This document shows positions 7,701 through 16,557 of a stretch of DNA of 32,855 nt, piece by piece. The position numbers and the translations under genes were made by a program. The notes below the pieces were generated by a model. It searched no databases, was not told the DNA's origin, and worked only from the letters and a program-made list of their open reading frames with translations. The stretch is from contig LURR01000005.1 in NCBI GenBank assembly GCA_001628485.1, positions 1-32,855 of the forward strand, written 5' to 3'. The stretch is from Marine group II euryarchaeote REDSEA-S11_B3N4. Lineage in GTDB: Archaea; Thermoplasmatota; Poseidoniia; Poseidoniales; Thalassarchaeaceae. Every line of letters starts with the position of its first letter. Positions within the stretch are counted from its first letter, which is position 1.

Positions 7701-8873
7701 TCACGGCTCTCTGGTGAATGATTGAATTCCAGTGATGTGCCTTCCTAGAATTAGGTTGTGGATGTCATGAGTCCCCTCGTATGTCTTTACAGATTCTAGA
7801 TTTGCCATGTGCCTCATGACGGGGTATTCATCGAGAATTCCATTCGCTCCGTGAATGTCTCTCGACATTCTGGCTATCTCAAGCGCCATATCCACATTGT
7901 TCATCTTTGCAAGAGAAATCTGCTCTGGAATCCAAGTCCCATCGTCCTTTTTCTTACCGAGGTGATATGCAAGCAATTGCCCCTTAGTTATCTCCCTTAG
8001 CATCCAAGATAACTTGTTCTGTACAAGTTGGAACGACGCAATTGGATGTCCGAATTGAATCCTACTCAATGCATACTCCTTAGCCGAATTGAAACACGAC
8101 TGAGCAGCCCCTACTGCACCCCAAGAGATCCCAAACCTAGCATTATTGAGGCAGCTAAATGGCCCTCTAAGACCCCTTACATCGGGTAGGATTCTGTCCT
8201 TGGGTATTTTGCAATCTTGGAATACCAGTTCACTGGTAATGCTGGCCTTTAGCGAGTGCTTGCCCTTCATCTCCGGAGCGGTGAAGCCCTCATCCTCCTT
8301 CTCTACAATGAATCCCCTGATAACACCGTCAAGCTTGGCCCATACGACCGCCAAGTCCGCAATAGTTCCGTTTGTAATCCACATCTTGGCGCCGTTGAGT
8401 AGGAAGTAGTCGCCCTTGTCCTCTGCCTTAGTTAGCATATCACCGGGATTTGAACCGTAGTCTGGCTCAGTAAGACCGAAGCACCCAACCAGCTCTCCAC
8501 TGGCCATTCCTGGCAAGTATTTCTCCTTCTGCTCTTCGCTACCAAAGTCCCATATTGGGTACATCGCAAGAGATCCTTGAACGCTAGCGAACGAGCGGAC
8601 GCCGCTATCCCCCCTTTCCAACTCCTGGCATATCAGGCCATAAGCGGTGTATGATAGTCCCGGGCACCCATACCCCTTCAATGGAGCCCCGAGAATCCCC
8701 ATTTCTCCGATCTCAGCCCTCCATTCGTCTGGAAAAACACCTTCACGGCATGCATCCTCGATGTTTGGTAGTATTCTTTCCTCCACCCAGTCCCGCACAA
8801 CATCCCTAATCATTCTCTCTTCATCGGTCAGTAGTGAATCGATATCGTAGAAGTCCAACGCCTCGTATGCCAT
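7701..8873 (-). CDS. Glutaryl-CoA dehydrogenase-like acyl-CoA dehydrogenase
   Basis: The 390-residue flavoprotein follows glutaryl-CoA dehydrogenase closely: SYTAYGLICQELERGDSGVR, GCFGLTEPDYGSNPGDM, the FAD region LNGAKMWITNG, GPFSCLNNARFGISWG, and the catalytic-base segment TYEGTHDIHNLILGR, which contains the active Glu. Such enzymes convert glutaryl-CoA to crotonyl-CoA in lysine and tryptophan breakdown, reducing ETF; the etfBA genes directly downstream fit this. The start is set at ATG 8873 (MAYEALDFYD); a TTG ten codons upstream is possible. Other short-chain acyl-CoA substrates cannot be excluded. Confidence 0.9.
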   Translation of the reverse strand: MAYEALDFYDIDSLLTDEERMIRDVVRDWVEERILPNIEDACREGVFPDEWRAEIGEMGILGAPLKGYGCPGLSYTAYGLICQELERGDSGVRSFASVQGSLAMYPIWDFGSEEQKEKYLPGMASGELVGCFGLTEPDYGSNPGDMLTKAEDKGDYFLLNGAKMWITNGTIADLAVVWAKLDGVIRGFIVEKEDEGFTAPEMKGKHSLKASITSELVFQDCKIPKDRILPDVRGLRGPFSCLNNARFGISWGAVGAAQSCFNSAKEYALSRIQFGHPIASFQLVQNKLSWMLREITKGQLLAYHLGKKKDDGTWIPEQISLAKMNNVDMALEIARMSRDIHGANGILDEYPVMRHMANLESVKTYEGTHDIHNLILGRHITGIQSFTREP

Positions 8874-8909
8874 GTTATTGAACCGGCGCAAGCAAGTTTG
8901 CAAATGAAT

Positions 8910-10145
8910 CTATGCTCGTCCTTTTTTCCTTGACTTGCGCCTTTCCTTTCTAAGGACATCTTTGCGCTCTTCCTCGCTACCAATCCTTTTCGTCAACCAA
9001 TTGCTTAGTTTCGGCGAAGAACTCACCATCAGAGATGCCACCAGCAATGTGGCCCCGCCAAGGATAATTATCCCTATCCAAATTTCTAGCATTGAATTGT
9101 CCTCGTTCTGATCAACGGGTCCGAAAGAGACTAAGGTGCCCCTATCGGTAATTAGCCACCCCTCGAAGAATCCAGACCCCCATGTGCCAACGATTCTCTG
9201 ATCCGAGATTTCTACGTCAAATTCTACAGCGTCGATATTATCGAGCCAGTGGAATGACTTCCCGGCTTCTTTGTCGTGCTCAATTAATCCGAATGGAGCC
9301 AGTGAAATAAGGGAAATTCCGTCCGATTGCGCTTCTATCCCTGTCATTGCCCCTACGAAACCTTGGAGTTGAACTATGTCGTTGTCAAAGACTCTGGTTT
9401 CCGAGGGCTCTGAAACGACTACAACAATACTTGCGATGGTTAAGTCGCTGGATATTGCGACGCATTCTGGCACTTCTGAAGAGTGACAGACAATATCCAC
9501 CCATGGAGTCCCGAAACCGCCTATCCAGTGCAAACCATGTTCCTGATCGATAATCCCTATGCCTCCCAAGGTCGAGGTTATCGCACAGATATTGTGCCCC
9601 CTCAGACAAGAGATGCCCGAGATGACCCTATCTCCTCGATTTTCCAGAACTATCGCCTCAATTCCTCCGTCAGAGGTGCCTCTGAACCTCCAAATCCATC
9701 CATCCTCCCCCCCGATGTAGGCCCAACTTCCATCACTATTCCAAGATACGGAAGTTAGCAGGGTATCGCCGAAGGTGGAAGGGCCGGCGGCCTGCTCGAT
9801 ACTTGAGTTCGCCAAGGTCATTCTCAGGACATTCCCGCCTTCCCCAACCATGATGGCCGTTTTCCCCCCGGGGTGGAATGAAGAGTCTAGAAGAGAATAG
9901 TCGCCACTCCATTCGATATGTGAGTTGTTTTCGGGAGAATTGGAATCGATAAGGAAAATGCCCGAGTTTGCACCATGAGCCAGGACCAAATCTTGATTAT
10001 AAGAAACAGAAATCCCTTCAATGCCCATATCGCCTTCTGCCATACTGATTGAACCCCCTAGCTCGACTGTAGATTGTGCCAGTGATGATGGCGCAACAAG
10101 GGCGATTGAGAATCCGACTAAGGCCGCCAAAAAATCTCTGCGCAT
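8910..10145 (-). CDS. Tat-exported, membrane-anchored propeller-like protein
   Basis: The 411-residue product starts MRRDFLAALVGFSIALVAPS, a signal peptide with the twin-arginine RRxFL pattern and a likely cleavage near SLAQ (residue 24). The middle (about 30-345) is built of short beta-rich repeats with GxxIGGEDGWIWRF-like WD/propeller character, e.g. SWNSDGSWAYIGGEDGWIWR near 140. A hydrophobic anchor lies at about 353-374, followed by a very basic 37-residue cytoplasmic tail. So it is probably an extracellular beta-propeller held in the membrane; the ligand is unknown. Propeller assignment is by pattern and not certain. It reads divergently from the gene at 10241 and ends 36 bases before the dehydrogenase. 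Confidence 0.75.
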   Translation of the reverse strand: MRRDFLAALVGFSIALVAPSSLAQSTVELGGSISMAEGDMGIEGISVSYNQDLVLAHGANSGIFLIDSNSPENNSHIEWSGDYSLLDSSFHPGGKTAIMVGEGGNVLRMTLANSSIEQAAGPSTFGDTLLTSVSWNSDGSWAYIGGEDGWIWRFRGTSDGGIEAIVLENRGDRVISGISCLRGHNICAITSTLGGIGIIDQEHGLHWIGGFGTPWVDIVCHSSEVPECVAISSDLTIASIVVVVSEPSETRVFDNDIVQLQGFVGAMTGIEAQSDGISLISLAPFGLIEHDKEAGKSFHWLDNIDAVEFDVEISDQRIVGTWGSGFFEGWLITDRGTLVSFGPVDQNEDNSMLEIWIGIIILGGATLLVASLMVSSSPKLSNWLTKRIGSEEERKDVLRKERRKSRKKGRA

Positions 10146-10240
10146 ACGACTCCGAGAGGTTGTGTCCGTATAGGCATTCTACTGACTTCCCAACCTCTAT
10201 GGTCGGCAGTATTGAAGTGATAATGTCGTTTCGATAGCAT

Positions 10241-10753
10241 ATGGAGCGATTCGACGTTCGAAGAGGAATTATCAAAGAAGTAGGAGAAAATGGAGGGCTT
10301 TCAGAACTCGCCAAAGAGTTCTTCGAAAAGGTGGAAAGGACTTCTGCAGAATCCTTTGAGGGATCCCACGGGGTTATGACCTCGATAATTGGAAGATTTG
10401 AGAATGGTGCTTTGATCGTTGATGTGACTAACGTCGCACCCGATTTCGATAATCCAGAATCAATGAAATCGGCGATGGAGGATAGGAAGCGATGGACTAC
10501 GTTCCTTGACAAGGCTACAGGGTACAATTCCAAACAGAGGGGGGACAAGGCGAAGGAATGGGCTAAGAAGGCTGCAAAGGCCAAATCAGCCGTTTCGTCA
10601 GCACGACATTTCATGCAGATGTCCGATAGTATTCCTGCCGACAAGATAGAGAAAGCGGAATCGTTGATTGAGGAGATTGAGTCCCTACTCAAAGAAAATG
10701 AGAATACCAAGGCCAAAGGGAGAGCAGAGAAGCTCAACAAACTGCTCAATTAG
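10241..10753 (+). CDS. Conserved hypothetical protein (possibly DUF5611-like)
   Basis: A 170-residue soluble protein. The N-terminal ~110 residues (MERFDVRRGIIKEVGENGGL, then GSHGVMTSIIGRFENGALIVDV) resemble small archaeal proteins of the DUF5611 type, but I am not sure. The C-terminal ~65 residues are Lys/Glu/Ala-rich and very likely a coiled coil or helical hairpin. tyrS follows after 8 bases, so the two are probably co-transcribed. An overlapping antiparallel open frame exists but looks like a shadow. Confidence 0.7.
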   Translation: MERFDVRRGIIKEVGENGGLSELAKEFFEKVERTSAESFEGSHGVMTSIIGRFENGALIVDVTNVAPDFDNPESMKSAMEDRKRWTTFLDKATGYNSKQRGDKAKEWAKKAAKAKSAVSSARHFMQMSDSIPADKIEKAESLIEEIESLLKENENTKAKGRAEKLNKLLN

Positions 10754-10761
10754 GTGAGGCA

Positions 10762-11895
10762 ATGGTAGAAGAAGGGACTCTTCCAGAGTTATCCGCCGAA
10801 TCCAAGACTCGTATTGATAGGATGTTCTTGGGATGTCAGGAAGTAATTGGCGTGGAACATCTCGAGTCTGTATTTCGAGGTGGGCCTAGTCATTCCGGAG
10901 ATGGCCAACTTTCTGCTTACATAGGCTTGGAACCTAGTGGGAAGGCCCACCTTGGCTGGATTATCCTTGGAGATACAATCAAGAATTTGTTGGACGAGGG
11001 AGTCAATGTCATCATACTTCTGGCAGATTGGCACGCTTGGGTGAATGACAAGTTCGGAAGAGACATGGGGAAGATTTCCACAGCCGCAGAATACATGTCC
11101 GAGATGTTTAGGGCCATTTTGGATAATCCTGGAGAGGGGACCGGGCCAGGTGAAATCCAATTTATTCGCGCATCTGATGTTATGGACTCCGGGAAGTACT
11201 GGGAACGGGTCCTGAGATGCTCGAAGAACATGAGCCTTTCAAGAGTGAGGAGAACCTTCAGCATAATGGGTAGGGATGAGGACTCTTCCGATCACGACTT
11301 GGCTGCATTCTACTATCCCGCTCTGCAGGCTGCGGATATTTTCGAACTTGAGGTTGACATAGCTTTCGGAGGCATGGACCAGAGAAAGGCGCACATGTAC
11401 ATGCGCGAGGTTGCGGAGAAGAATCAATGGATAAAGCCGACATGCATCCACACTCCTATGCTCTCTGGCCTAAAGGGACCAGGAGGGAGGATGGACTCCT
11501 TTGATCATAAAATGTCCAAGTCAGATCCGGGGAATGCAATCCTCTTGGATGACGATTCGGAATCAATCAGATCTAAGATTAGGAAATCCTTCCTAGAAGT
11601 GGGAAACGATAAATCCCCAATATTCGAGATATCTCAAAATGTAATAATGCCCAAACTCGGGAGGATAATAGTATCTCCAGACCCTAAGTACGGCAAACCA
11701 TCTGAATGGACCGATCAACAGCAATTTGTAGACGCAGTGTCGAATGGAGAAATACACCCGCTGGATGCAAAGATGGCAGTAGCCGATGCTCTATTCGAGG
11801 TACTAGAGCCCATCTCTAAGCACTTCTCAGACAAGCAAGAGCTAATCGATTCAATAAACAGCATTTCCGGCGAATCGCAGAATCGTTCTAATTGA
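10762..11895 (+). CDS. tyrS: Tyrosyl-tRNA synthetase
   Basis: A 377-residue class I synthetase of the archaeal/eukaryotic TyrRS type. The HIGH-like motif is in EPSGKAHLGWI (residues 57-67), LLADWHAWVNDKFG lies in the catalytic domain, FGGMDQRKAHMYMREVAEKN is the tyrosine/adenylate site, and KMSKS is at 250-254. It charges tRNA-Tyr. The compact C-terminal domain matches archaeal length (no bacterial S4 tail). GGTGAGG precedes the ATG, and the upstream hypothetical gene ends 8 bases before. TrpRS shares the fold, but the DQRK segment and LADWHA favour TyrRS. Confidence 0.92.
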   Translation: MVEEGTLPELSAESKTRIDRMFLGCQEVIGVEHLESVFRGGPSHSGDGQLSAYIGLEPSGKAHLGWIILGDTIKNLLDEGVNVIILLADWHAWVNDKFGRDMGKISTAAEYMSEMFRAILDNPGEGTGPGEIQFIRASDVMDSGKYWERVLRCSKNMSLSRVRRTFSIMGRDEDSSDHDLAAFYYPALQAADIFELEVDIAFGGMDQRKAHMYMREVAEKNQWIKPTCIHTPMLSGLKGPGGRMDSFDHKMSKSDPGNAILLDDDSESIRSKIRKSFLEVGNDKSPIFEISQNVIMPKLGRIIVSPDPKYGKPSEWTDQQQFVDAVSNGEIHPLDAKMAVADALFEVLEPISKHFSDKQELIDSINSISGESQNRSN

Positions 11896-11957
11896 TGCGC
11901 GAGGGATTGGCCCCATAGTAATCATAATGTAGGCCTATTCCCCGTCACCTTGGTAGT

Positions 11958-13508
11958 ATGTCAGTCGTTGGCATTGATGATATCGCGCTCCATTTCCCAA
12001 GACTATATTTCGCAATGCAGGATTTTGCGGAGTTCAGAGGTGCCGACTATGGCAAACTTAGCAAAGGCCTCGGTCTAGAGGCAATGGCGATACCGGATGT
12101 GCACGAAGACACTGCAACAATGGGTGCAAATGCTGTTTCCAGACTTATTGACAGAAATTCACTGGACCCTTCTTCGATAGGTAGGATATACCTAGGCACC
12201 GAATCGGCCTTGGACGGCGCTAAGCCAACTGCTACTTACATTATGGACATGCTCGAGCAGCGCTATTCAGAGAAATTTGGTGAAAACTCCTTCAGGAATT
12301 GCGATGTAGTGGATATGACATTCGCCTGCATTGGTGCAGTCGATGCGATGCACAATACTCTAGATTGGGTGGCAAGGGGGGGTCAGGAAAGAAACAGGAT
12401 AGGAATAGTGGTTTTTGCTGACAACGCGAAATATGACCTCGGATCTTCTGGAGAGTACACTCAGGGAGCAGGCGGAGGGGCGATACTAATTCGCCATAAT
12501 CCGAGATTACTTGCAATTCCCGATATTTGGGGCGTTTCCACAATGCCAGTTCATGACTTCTTCAAGCCGCGGAGAGAGATTGAGACGCGAACCGTAGTCG
12601 AGAATGTTCTGGAATTGGCAGAGGAATCCGGTGCCAGGTTCACGTCCAATCTAGCAGAGAAGATACTCAAATTACTCCCCAGATCTAAGAAAAAGAACCA
12701 GACCATATTCGAGAATGAGAAAATAATGATTCACAAGGATACTCCTGTTTTCGATGGACAGTTCTCCAATCGATGTTATTCCGAATCTGTCAAACAGGCC
12801 TTCATAGACTTCCGTCGGAAGGCTATTGAGGAAGGCAGGTATAATCCAGAGGATGATGAAATTCTAACTAACCAATGGAGCAGGATTATTGTCCATCTGC
12901 CATATGCTTTTCAGGGGAAGAGGATGTTCCCCGATGTCTTCCGCCACGACCGCAGGGACCTCCCTATGTGGGAAGCCATTGTTGAGGAGATTGGTCCCGA
13001 GCCTTTGCCTTCAGAATTCCCGGATACTCCCGAAGGGATAGAAGAATTCGAAACCGCGAATGACTCCTACAGGAGGCTAATTTCCAAGACTCCGGAGTTC
13101 AAGACATTCGTGGAACAGAGGATTGAGAAGACGCAAAGAGCTTCTAGCCTGATTGGAAACCAATATACTGGGTCAATTTTCCTTGCACTGATGTCAGCAA
13201 TGGAGTCCGATTATATTGAGAACGTAGAGATGGAGGGAAGCCACATTGGCCTCTGCGGGTATGGCTCGGGGGCCAAGGCTAAGGTTTTCGAGGGAGTCGT
13301 CCAACCAGGTTGGAGGGAGATAGCCTCTAGATTCCACCTATTCGAGAGACTATCAACTCGTCATGCCATCAACAAGACGGTTTACGAGGCTTTGCATATG
13401 GGCAAGAGAAAGCGTTCGGTGGTAAAGCCCAGTACAGAGTTTGCCTTGGTAAGCGTCGGCTTAGAAGGAGATCTGGAAGGGCAAAGGAGATACCAGTGGG
13501 TGGAGTGA
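11958..13508 (+). CDS. HMG-CoA synthase, MvaS/eukaryotic-like, with insertion
   Basis: This condenses acetyl-CoA with acetoacetyl-CoA in the mevalonate route to archaeal lipids. The 516-residue protein shows the catalytic triad of the family: Glu82 in GTESALD, Cys124 in DMTFACIGAVDAM, and His313 in IIVHLPYAFQGK. DNAKYDLGSSGEYTQGAGG, GNQYTGSIFLALMSAME and GLCGYGSGAKAKVFEG also match bacterial MvaS and eukaryotic enzymes better than the short archaeal type. About 65-70 extra residues, Lys/Arg/Glu-rich, lie between Cys124 and His313 relative to Staphylococcus MvaS. Start ATG 11958; downstream gene converges with a 2-base gap. Confidence 0.9.
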   Translation: MSVVGIDDIALHFPRLYFAMQDFAEFRGADYGKLSKGLGLEAMAIPDVHEDTATMGANAVSRLIDRNSLDPSSIGRIYLGTESALDGAKPTATYIMDMLEQRYSEKFGENSFRNCDVVDMTFACIGAVDAMHNTLDWVARGGQERNRIGIVVFADNAKYDLGSSGEYTQGAGGGAILIRHNPRLLAIPDIWGVSTMPVHDFFKPRREIETRTVVENVLELAEESGARFTSNLAEKILKLLPRSKKKNQTIFENEKIMIHKDTPVFDGQFSNRCYSESVKQAFIDFRRKAIEEGRYNPEDDEILTNQWSRIIVHLPYAFQGKRMFPDVFRHDRRDLPMWEAIVEEIGPEPLPSEFPDTPEGIEEFETANDSYRRLISKTPEFKTFVEQRIEKTQRASSLIGNQYTGSIFLALMSAMESDYIENVEMEGSHIGLCGYGSGAKAKVFEGVVQPGWREIASRFHLFERLSTRHAINKTVYEALHMGKRKRSVVKPSTEFALVSVGLEGDLEGQRRYQWVE

Positions 13509-13510
13509 AG

Positions 13511-14755
13511 CTACTGCAAGATTTCTCTTATTGACGACAAGAAGAAGTCTACTTCCTCCATCGAGTTGTAGTGTAGCAATCCCACTCTAAGAACCCCCTC
13601 CGGCTCAAGTCCTAGTGCCTCGGTTAACTCCAATGCATAGAAATTGCCTGCCCAGACAAATATCCCCCTCTCAGCCAGCAAGGAACCAATCTCGCTTGCC
13701 GTCATCTTGGGATGGGTGAAAGATACGGTGGGGGATCTTTCCGCAATTCTCTCTGGATTGGTTATTCCCCAGATTTTCAAACCGTCAATTTCTGTCATCC
13801 CATGGATCATTCTTAGACACAATTCTCGCTCATGCTCTTCGATAGCAGTGTATGCTACTTTCAGGGCCTCTCTTCTCGCTAGTCCTTCGTTTCCTGAGAC
13901 TTCTCTACCAATCCAGGCGATATAATCAATCGCAGCCTTGGTTCCCGCCATTCCCTCATGGCTCTGAGTCCCCGTCATCCATCTGAATGGGACTTCCTCC
14001 GTAGATACTCGAAGCTTTGCAACAGGAAGCTCCTCCATCCTGCTCCTCTTCCCCCAAAGAATCCCCTGGTGGGGGCCGAAGAACTTGTACGGGGAGCATA
14101 GCAGGAAATCACACCCTATGTCTTCCACATCTATCAGGGAGTGAGGTGCAAAATGAACCGCATCAACAACGACCTCTGCACCGAAACCATGTGCAATTCC
14201 TATCAGTTCTCTGACGTTGTTTATCGTCCCAGAAAGATTCGAAGCAGCCCCAATTGCTACGAGCACGGTACTTTCGGAAATCGATTCAGCAACCGATTCC
14301 ATGTCCAAAGTACAGTCATCTGGATTTACTTCAATTTTCTTCAACGAGGCCCCGGACCACTCTGCCGCTAGTGACCATGGCCTGACGTTCCCGTCGTGGT
14401 CTAGTCTGGTTACTACCACCTCGTCGCCCGGCCCCCATGTCTTGCTAAGTGCGCTGGCTAGTTGGATATTCAGACTGGTCATGTTCTGGCCGAATGCAAT
14501 CTCATTAGGGTCGGAGCACCCTAGGAATTCGGCACAAGCACTCAGGGTTTCAGTGATTATTTCGTCCGTCTCCATTGAAGTAGGAAAACTCATTCCAGTA
14601 TTTGCATTGTGATTCAACAAGTAATTACTGACAGTGTCTGCTACGGATTGTGGGACCTGGCTACCGCCGGGTCCGTCGAAGTAAACTGCTTCCCTTCCAT
14701 CGATTTTTCTACCGAGGGACGGGAAACAGCCTCTGATTTTCTCTAGTGGGTACAT
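13511..14755 (-). CDS. Cysteine desulfurase-like class V aminotransferase (TIGR01976 type)
   Basis: A 414-residue fold-type I PLP enzyme. It begins with the NifS-family N-terminus FPSLGR...VYFDGPGGSQVP, has a NxNTG substrate loop, VVVDAVHFAPH near the PLP-binding Asp, and CDFLLCSPYKFFGPHQG containing the Schiff-base Lys. Where true cysteine desulfurases have the catalytic Cys loop (RxGHHCA), this protein reads WAGNFYALEL, so the Cys is absent. That matches the cysteine desulfurase-like TIGR01976 group, whose reaction is not settled; Cys lyase, other aminotransferase or racemase-type chemistry are possible. It follows the acyl-CoA dehydrogenase by 13 bases, probably one operon. Confidence 0.85.
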   Translation of the reverse strand: MYPLEKIRGCFPSLGRKIDGREAVYFDGPGGSQVPQSVADTVSNYLLNHNANTGMSFPTSMETDEIITETLSACAEFLGCSDPNEIAFGQNMTSLNIQLASALSKTWGPGDEVVVTRLDHDGNVRPWSLAAEWSGASLKKIEVNPDDCTLDMESVAESISESTVLVAIGAASNLSGTINNVRELIGIAHGFGAEVVVDAVHFAPHSLIDVEDIGCDFLLCSPYKFFGPHQGILWGKRSRMEELPVAKLRVSTEEVPFRWMTGTQSHEGMAGTKAAIDYIAWIGREVSGNEGLARREALKVAYTAIEEHERELCLRMIHGMTEIDGLKIWGITNPERIAERSPTVSFTHPKMTASEIGSLLAERGIFVWAGNFYALELTEALGLEPEGVLRVGLLHYNSMEEVDFFLSSIREILQ

Positions 14756-14768
14756 CCTGACCGACTCA

Positions 14769-15944
14769 TTAAGGAGAAATTGACCTATTTATCACGATTC
14801 TCTGTACTTCTTGAGTGCCCTCGTAGATTTGAGTTATCTTGGCATCCCTGAAGAACCTCTCAACTGGGAAGTCCGTAGTATACCCATACCCTCCCAGTAC
14901 TTGCACTGCTCTTTCGGAAACCCACATTGCAGTGTCGCCCGCGAAGAGTTTTGCCATACTGGCATCCATTGTGTGCCTAGGCGCACCTTCCTCATAGTGG
15001 AGCTGCTTCGAGAGGGATGCCTTGTAAACCATCAATCTGGCCGCCTCGGTTCTAGTTGCCATATCCGCTAGGTAATTCCCTACACTTTGATGGTGAGCTA
15101 TAGGCTTCCCGAATGCGACTCGCTCATGAGCATAATTTAGAGCAGCCTCAAATGCTCCTTGGGCTATTCCGAGTGCCTGTGCGGCTATCCCAATTCTTGA
15201 GTTATCTAATGCATTCATGGCTATGGGAAAGCCCTCTCCTACTCCCTTTAGCACATTTTCAATAGGCACTCTGCAATCCTTCAGAATCAACGAGCATGTG
15301 TCACTGGAGCGTATTCCCAGCTTATCCTCCTTCTTCCCTACTGTGAATCCATGGAACGACTTCTCGACAATGAATGCCGTAGTTCCGCCATGCTTCTTGT
15401 CTCCAAATTCAGGGTGATCCACGTCCTTGGCGAAAAGGACGTAAATGTCAGCGCTATCACCGTTCGTCACCCACATCTTCTCCCCGTTGAGGATGTAGTG
15501 GCTACCGTCTTCACTGATCTTTGCCTTACACCCCAGGGCCGCAGCGTCCGTCCCAGCACCTGCCTCTGAAAGGGAATAAGCACCAATCTCATTTCCTGCA
15601 AGTCTTGGAAGGTATTGTTTCTTCTGCTCCTCATTCCCATGCAAGGCAATCGTCATTGAACAAAGTCCGACGTGGACGCAGTACATTACTGAGAACGAGG
15701 GATCAACTCTTGCCAGCTCTTCTACGATTATTGACTCAGATACTGAGTCCACTTGGTTTCCGCCGTATTCGTCTGGAATCGTTACTCCCTGGAGTCCGGT
15801 AGCTTTGCAGAATTCCAACCACTCCTCCAGAGGTGCTCGCTGCTCTCGATCACGTTCCAGGCACGTGGGTGCCAATGTTTCCTCGGCAAACCCCCTTACC
15901 ATCTCTCGAATCATGTTTTGCTCTTCTGTCTCGATGAAGTCCAT
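14769..15944 (-). CDS. Acyl-CoA dehydrogenase (short/medium-chain type)
   Basis: The 391-residue protein has the family hallmarks: AYSLSEAGAGTDAAALGCKA and YILNGEKMWVTNGDSADI (FAD contacts), LGIRSSDTCSLILKDCRVP, NSRIGIAAQALGIAQGAFEA, and ITQIYEGTQEVQRIVINR with the catalytic Glu. It resembles butyryl-CoA dehydrogenase more than glutaryl-CoA dehydrogenase. It oxidises an acyl-CoA and hands electrons to ETF, whose genes lie about 8 kb away on the same strand. The ATG at 15944 matches the usual start MDFxxTEEQ. Substrate chain length or branching cannot be read from sequence alone. First gene of a likely two-gene operon with the PLP enzyme. Confidence 0.92.
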   Translation of the reverse strand: MDFIETEEQNMIREMVRGFAEETLAPTCLERDREQRAPLEEWLEFCKATGLQGVTIPDEYGGNQVDSVSESIIVEELARVDPSFSVMYCVHVGLCSMTIALHGNEEQKKQYLPRLAGNEIGAYSLSEAGAGTDAAALGCKAKISEDGSHYILNGEKMWVTNGDSADIYVLFAKDVDHPEFGDKKHGGTTAFIVEKSFHGFTVGKKEDKLGIRSSDTCSLILKDCRVPIENVLKGVGEGFPIAMNALDNSRIGIAAQALGIAQGAFEAALNYAHERVAFGKPIAHHQSVGNYLADMATRTEAARLMVYKASLSKQLHYEEGAPRHTMDASMAKLFAGDTAMWVSERAVQVLGGYGYTTDFPVERFFRDAKITQIYEGTQEVQRIVINRSISP

Positions 15945-16053
15945 GCTCTCATTGACTCGGAGTAAGAGGATATTGTTAATCTCTCTGAGAAGAGGAATTC
16001 TCTCTCAATCGAATAGTTCAAATCAGGGACTGCCGCGCCGGCGGACGATATAG

Positions 16054-16557
16054 ATGAGTAGCGGCGATTACTTTGAATTCAGCATTGCCCATGACAGGAA
16101 ATATACTCTGGACCATTTATGGGTCCAAGTTCTCGATGATGATGAGGACGATATGACAGTCAAGCTGGGGATTAGCGAGTTCATTAGGGCCGAATACGGG
16201 GATATTCTGCGTGTTGTTCTCTCAAAACCAGAGGACGATAGTGAATTCCAAGTTGATACGGACGAAGGAGAATCGCAAAATGATGATGACGCTCCTGCTG
16301 CACCTATTTCTAGGGGGGACGAGCTAGATACAGATGATTTGATGATCACAATCAGGACCATAGAGGACAGAGTCCTGATTAATGCTCCATTTCCGTGCAA
16401 GATAGTGGAACTTAACGGAGATGTTGAGGATAATTCCGATCTTGTCAACGAGGATGCTTACCAAGACGGATGGTGCATGATAGTTCGACCTCACGAATGG
16501 GACGAAGATATGTACCTCGACGAATCAGAGTACATAGAGTACCTGAACGAGATTTGA
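16054..16557 (+). CDS. GcvH-like protein lacking the lipoyl lysine
   Basis: The 167-residue product aligns with glycine cleavage H protein: KYTLDHLWVQV (like KYSKEHEW), GISEFIRAEYGDILRVVL, APFPCKIVELNGDVEDN and LVNEDAYQDGWCMIVRP. Two things differ. The lipoylation site (ESVKA, seven residues before the AP pair) reads RTIED, leaving Glu104 where the lipoyl-Lys should be. And a very acidic insert of about 30 residues (59-93) separates the two halves. So it keeps the barrel-sandwich fold but cannot carry lipoate at the usual position. The function is unknown; a structural or binding role is possible. Convergent with the nucleotidyltransferase, stop codons abutting. Confidence 0.82.
   Translation: MSSGDYFEFSIAHDRKYTLDHLWVQVLDDDEDDMTVKLGISEFIRAEYGDILRVVLSKPEDDSEFQVDTDEGESQNDDDAPAAPISRGDELDTDDLMITIRTIEDRVLINAPFPCKIVELNGDVEDNSDLVNEDAYQDGWCMIVRPHEWDEDMYLDESEYIEYLNEI

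Noticed and set aside
10018-10749. Long Ser/Leu-rich minus-strand frame
   Set aside because: It lies antisense to the hypothetical gene at 10241 and the start of the propeller gene; composition is that of a shadow of a Lys/Glu-rich coding strand.
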